A DNA stretch of 7,759 nucleotides from Desulfobulbaceae bacterium (GTDB lineage: Bacteria > Desulfobacterota > Desulfobulbia > Desulfobulbales > Desulfocapsaceae). The position numbers were made by a program, and so were the translations under genes. This document shows, in pieces, positions 6,188-7,759 of the stretch; the stretch's first letter is position 1; each line of letters opens with the position of its first letter. The notes beneath the pieces are model-generated. The model ran no database searches. It was not told the DNA's origin and was given only the letters and a program-made list of their open reading frames with translations. The DNA lies in NCBI GenBank assembly GCA_031256095.1, contig JAIRRG010000213.1, positions 1 through 7,759 on the forward strand. The letters are read 5' to 3'.

Positions 6188-6682
6188 TTAGCTGCCCTTT
6201 TTTCCCCACTCCGTCTGAACCTCAACATCGGCCCGATGGTGTCTTTTATCCGGGGCCAGCTTCCGCCAACTATGGCGATGGAGAAGATTGTACACGGAGG
6301 CAACGGCAACTTCTCTACCCAAGTGGGCATCAAGTGCCCGCTTGATCTCAGCCACAACCAAGATGCCACCTTTGGCCGCCTTCGCAATGAACGGGGCAAG
6401 AAAAATCTTTTCTTCCTCTACGCTCATGTTCTCCCGATGACGCCCACCCCGCTTCGGCGACGGTGACACGGGGTTTGCTGCATTACGGATAAATCGCCTC
6501 CGGAGTTGACATGCCCAGCCGCGTGAAACACCGGTGATCGCAGCCACCCGCTCCATGGAGAAACCGTACTCCAACGGTAAAATAACTGCTTGCGCCTGCC
6601 GAAGTTCTTCAACGGTTTTGGCTTTTGCCAACATTGCCTTTGCCTCGGCTAAAAACTCTCCGCCACTTGATGGTCGTGCCAT
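6188..6682 (-). CDS. IS630-family-like transposase N-terminal (helix-turn-helix) protein, lacking the DDE catalytic half
   Basis: This is a 164-residue basic protein. Residues about 25-67 (VEELRQAQAVILPLEYGFSM then RVAAITGVSRGWACQLRRRF) form the first helix-turn-helix. Residues about 90-155 (VEEEKIFLAPFIAKAAKGG, VAEIKRALDAHLGREVAVAS, VYNLLHRHSWRKLAPDKRHH) form the winged-helix region seen before the catalytic domain in IS630-family transposases. Reading stops at EWGKKGS, just where the DDE domain would begin. A slippery A-AAA-AAG heptamer at 6203-6197 is exactly in frame. A -1 shift there extends the protein about 60 residues to 6015, but that sequence has no DDE features. The start is firm: AGGAGGT lies six bases before the ATG. 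It could be a decayed insertion-sequence orfA or a retained DNA-binding protein. No convincing terminal inverted repeats are seen. Confidence 0.72.
   Translation of the reverse strand: MARPSSGGEFLAEAKAMLAKAKTVEELRQAQAVILPLEYGFSMERVAAITGVSRGWACQLRRRFIRNAANPVSPSPKRGGRHRENMSVEEEKIFLAPFIAKAAKGGILVVAEIKRALDAHLGREVAVASVYNLLHRHSWRKLAPDKRHHRADVEVQTEWGKKGS
6197..6203 (-). promoter_or_regulatory. Candidate -1 ribosomal frameshift heptamer
   Basis: On the minus strand the codons GGA-AAA-AAG place A-AAA-AAG in the correct phase for tandem -1 slippage, with a stop codon three codons further on in the zero frame. Many insertion sequences use this heptamer to join orfA to orfB. No clear downstream stem-loop or upstream Shine-Dalgarno-like stimulator was identified here, and the -1 frame carries no recognisable transposase. 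Confidence 0.45.
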
Positions 6683-6688
6683 ATTCCC

Positions 6689-6695
6689 ACCTCCT
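6689..6695 (-). promoter_or_regulatory. Consensus Shine-Dalgarno of the IS630-like gene
   Basis: AGGAGGT on the minus strand, six bases before the ATG at 6682, is a complete match to the 16S anti-Shine-Dalgarno core. It is the strongest ribosome binding site in the window. Confidence 0.85.
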
Positions 6696-6707
6696 GAAAA
6701 TGGAAAT

Positions 6708-6716
6708 ATTATATCA
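6708..6716 (-). promoter_or_regulatory. Extended -10 promoter of the IS630-like gene
   Basis: The minus strand reads TGATATAAT, a perfect TATAAT with the TG of an extended -10 element one base upstream, 25 bases before the ATG. No good -35 box lies 16-18 bases further up, which is common for extended -10 promoters. The surrounding 50 bases are strikingly AT-rich compared with the rest of the window. Confidence 0.6.
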
Positions 6717-6736
6717 TGTTTAATTTAGAAATGGAA

Positions 6737-7759
6737 TTATTTCGCCTCGGAAATGGGAAACGAGCGATATGAGTTTTCCCCAACATCCCTGTGCCAGCCG
6801 CCGCCTAGGGCTTTTAACAGTGTGGCGCTGGCGACGAGGCGCTGGCTTTCGACGCTGATGTCCAGACGCTTGGCGCTGAGTGCCGAGGCCTGGGCGACGA
6901 AGACTTCGAGGAAACTGGCGGTACCGGCCAGGTACTGGTTGCGCACCAGCGCTTCAGATTCGGCGGCGGCGCGGGCGGCCTGGCTCTGGTGCCCTGATTC
7001 TTCTTCAAGTACGCGCAAGGCGGCCAGGTTGTCTTCCACCTCCTGGAAGGCGGTAAGCACGGTCTGGCGATAGTTGGCAACCGCTTCGTCATAGGCGCCG
7101 CGCGCCTGCTCGACCTGGGCGCGGCGTAGGCCGCCGTCGAACAGGGTGGCGGCCAGCGACGGGCCGAGTGACCAGAATCGGTTTGGCAGCGTGAAGAGGG
7201 GGCCGAAGCCGGAGCTCTGCTGATAGCCGCCAGTGGCGGCAAGCGTCAGCGTTGGATAGAATGCGGCCTGGGCAACGCCGATGTTGGCGTTGGCGGCGGC
7301 AGCGAGCCGTTCGGCGGCGGCGATGTCGGGGCGGCGTTCGAGCAGTTCTGAGGGTAGCGCCGTGGGGATTGGCGGTAGCTGCGGCAACTGCGGCGTGGCC
7401 GGAGGCGCGAGTTTGAGTCGGGCCGGAGCGACGCCAATCAAAAGCGCCATGGCGTGTTCAAGCTGGGTGCGTTGGATGTCGAGATCGATTGCCTGCGCCA
7501 GGGTATTACTTAACTGGGTTTGCGCCTGAGTGATGTCAGACCGTTGGGCGACGCCAGCCTCATAGCGGTTTTTCATCACTTCGAGCGATTTACGGTAAGC
7601 GTCGGCGGTTTCATCGAGCAGACGCCGTTGCACGGCGTTGACCCGCCATTGCAAATAACTCTGCACCAGCGTCGCCCGCGCCGAGAGGAGGGCGCCGGCA
7701 TAATCGGCGGCGCTGGCCTGAGCCTGGGCTTTGCCGGCTTCAACGCTACGCCGGATGCG
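6737..7759 (-). CDS. RND-efflux outer-membrane channel, NodT/OprM family (partial, N-terminus beyond right edge)
   Basis: The frame is open from the window edge through 340 residues to a TAA at 6737. A GTG at 7666 is internal and not the start, because the 31 codons before it (beginning RIRRSVEAGKAQAQASAADY) continue the family sequence. Two OEP repeats are visible. The first contains NRYEAGVAQRSDITQAQTQL and RTQLEHAMALLIG. The second begins after LPSELLERRPDIAAAERLAA, a hallmark of the NodT subfamily, and contains IGVAQAAFYPTLTL, LFDGGLRRAQVEQARGAYDE, TAFQEVEDNLAAL and NQYLAGTASFLEV. About 140 N-terminal residues, with any lipoprotein signal, lie outside. The protein forms the trimeric outer-membrane duct of a tripartite exporter; the membrane-fusion and RND pump genes are probably upstream beyond the window. 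The substrate is not readable. Confidence 0.93.
   Translation of the reverse strand, partial: RIRRSVEAGKAQAQASAADYAGALLSARATLVQSYLQWRVNAVQRRLLDETADAYRKSLEVMKNRYEAGVAQRSDITQAQTQLSNTLAQAIDLDIQRTQLEHAMALLIGVAPARLKLAPPATPQLPQLPPIPTALPSELLERRPDIAAAERLAAAANANIGVAQAAFYPTLTLAATGGYQQSSGFGPLFTLPNRFWSLGPSLAATLFDGGLRRAQVEQARGAYDEAVANYRQTVLTAFQEVEDNLAALRVLEEESGHQSQAARAAAESEALVRNQYLAGTASFLEVFVAQASALSAKRLDISVESQRLVASATLLKALGGGWHRDVGENSYRSFPISEAK

Noticed and set aside
6015..6196. DDE catalytic domain of an IS630 transposase in the -1 frame
   Set aside because: The roughly 60-residue extension has no F-x-D-E motif or other DDE-type features and is too short.
5963..6466. Plus-strand open frame of 167 codons starting inside the tRNA
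   Set aside because: It starts within the tRNA-Leu gene, crosses its terminator and runs antisense to the IS630-like gene.
6814..7242. Minus-strand open frame of 142 codons inside the efflux channel gene
   Set aside because: It is a Pro/Ser/Arg-rich out-of-frame shadow of the NodT-family coding sequence.
7576..7666. GTG at 7666 as the true start of the efflux channel gene
   Set aside because: The frame stays open to the window edge and the upstream 31 residues match the family's helical repeat, so the gene is partial rather than short.
1..7759. CRISPR array, riboswitch or phage genes
   Set aside because: No regularly spaced repeats, recognisable aptamer cores, or phage structural or integrase motifs were seen on either strand.

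Overview
The window is a bacterial chromosomal segment with a GC content that looks to be in the mid-to-high fifties by eye. All the protein genes I can support lie on the minus strand, and one tRNA gene lies on the plus strand. The RibF sequence style, the cytidylate-kinase-like (PF13189-type) domain fused to a receiver domain, the dCACHE sensor kinase and the SulP permease together suggest a Gram-negative, Desulfobacterota-like (sulfate-reducer-type) bacterium. A Rhodospirillales-type alphaproteobacterium is the main alternative. This assignment is from memory of family resemblance, not from a search.

Layout from right to left, which is the direction of transcription. (1) 7759-6737: the C-terminal two thirds of a NodT/OprM-type outer-membrane efflux channel, running off the right edge. 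(2) 6682-6188: a 164-residue helix-turn-helix protein that looks like the N-terminal half of an IS630-family transposase. It has its own extended -10 promoter, a perfect Shine-Dalgarno and a frame-aligned A-AAA-AAG slippery heptamer near its stop, but no DDE catalytic half. (3) 5920-6006 (+): tRNA-Leu(CAG), a self-contained unit with a strong promoter, GC-rich discriminator, encoded CCA and a Rho-independent terminator. (4) 5830-4859: ribF, bifunctional riboflavin kinase/FAD synthetase, divergent from the tRNA. (5) 4635-1: a four-gene cluster consisting of a TetR-family regulator, a SulP anion permease with an unusual insertion of about 130 residues, a cytidylate-kinase-like/BON-like/receiver fusion protein, and the start of a dCACHE sensor histidine kinase that runs off the left edge.

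The four-gene cluster is the interesting part. A well-formed sigma-70-type promoter (TTGACG, 17 bp, TTTACT) sits in front of the TetR gene. A 22-bp near-perfect palindrome overlaps the end of its -10 box and the expected start site, which is the geometry expected for autorepression. TetR and SulP overlap by ATGA, SulP and the receiver fusion are 20 bp apart with a strong Shine-Dalgarno, and the kinase starts 27 bases further on. The set therefore looks like one transcription unit joining a transporter, its repressor, and a periplasm-facing sensor kinase with a response regulator. The fusion protein's nucleotide-kinase domain lacks a recognisable Walker A lysine, so it is probably a binding or scaffold module rather than an active kinase. 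The SulP insertion is predicted to lie in the periplasm between TM7 and TM8, on the same side as the kinase's CACHE domain. This makes a transporter-coupled signalling system a testable idea.

No CRISPR array, rRNA, riboswitch or replication origin was recognised. No gene-free stretch exceeds 300 bases. The largest gaps are about 220 bases at 4636-4858 (promoter and operator plus unexplained short repeats), about 90 bases at 5831-5919 (tRNA promoter region) and 127 bases at 6061-6187 (nothing recognised).
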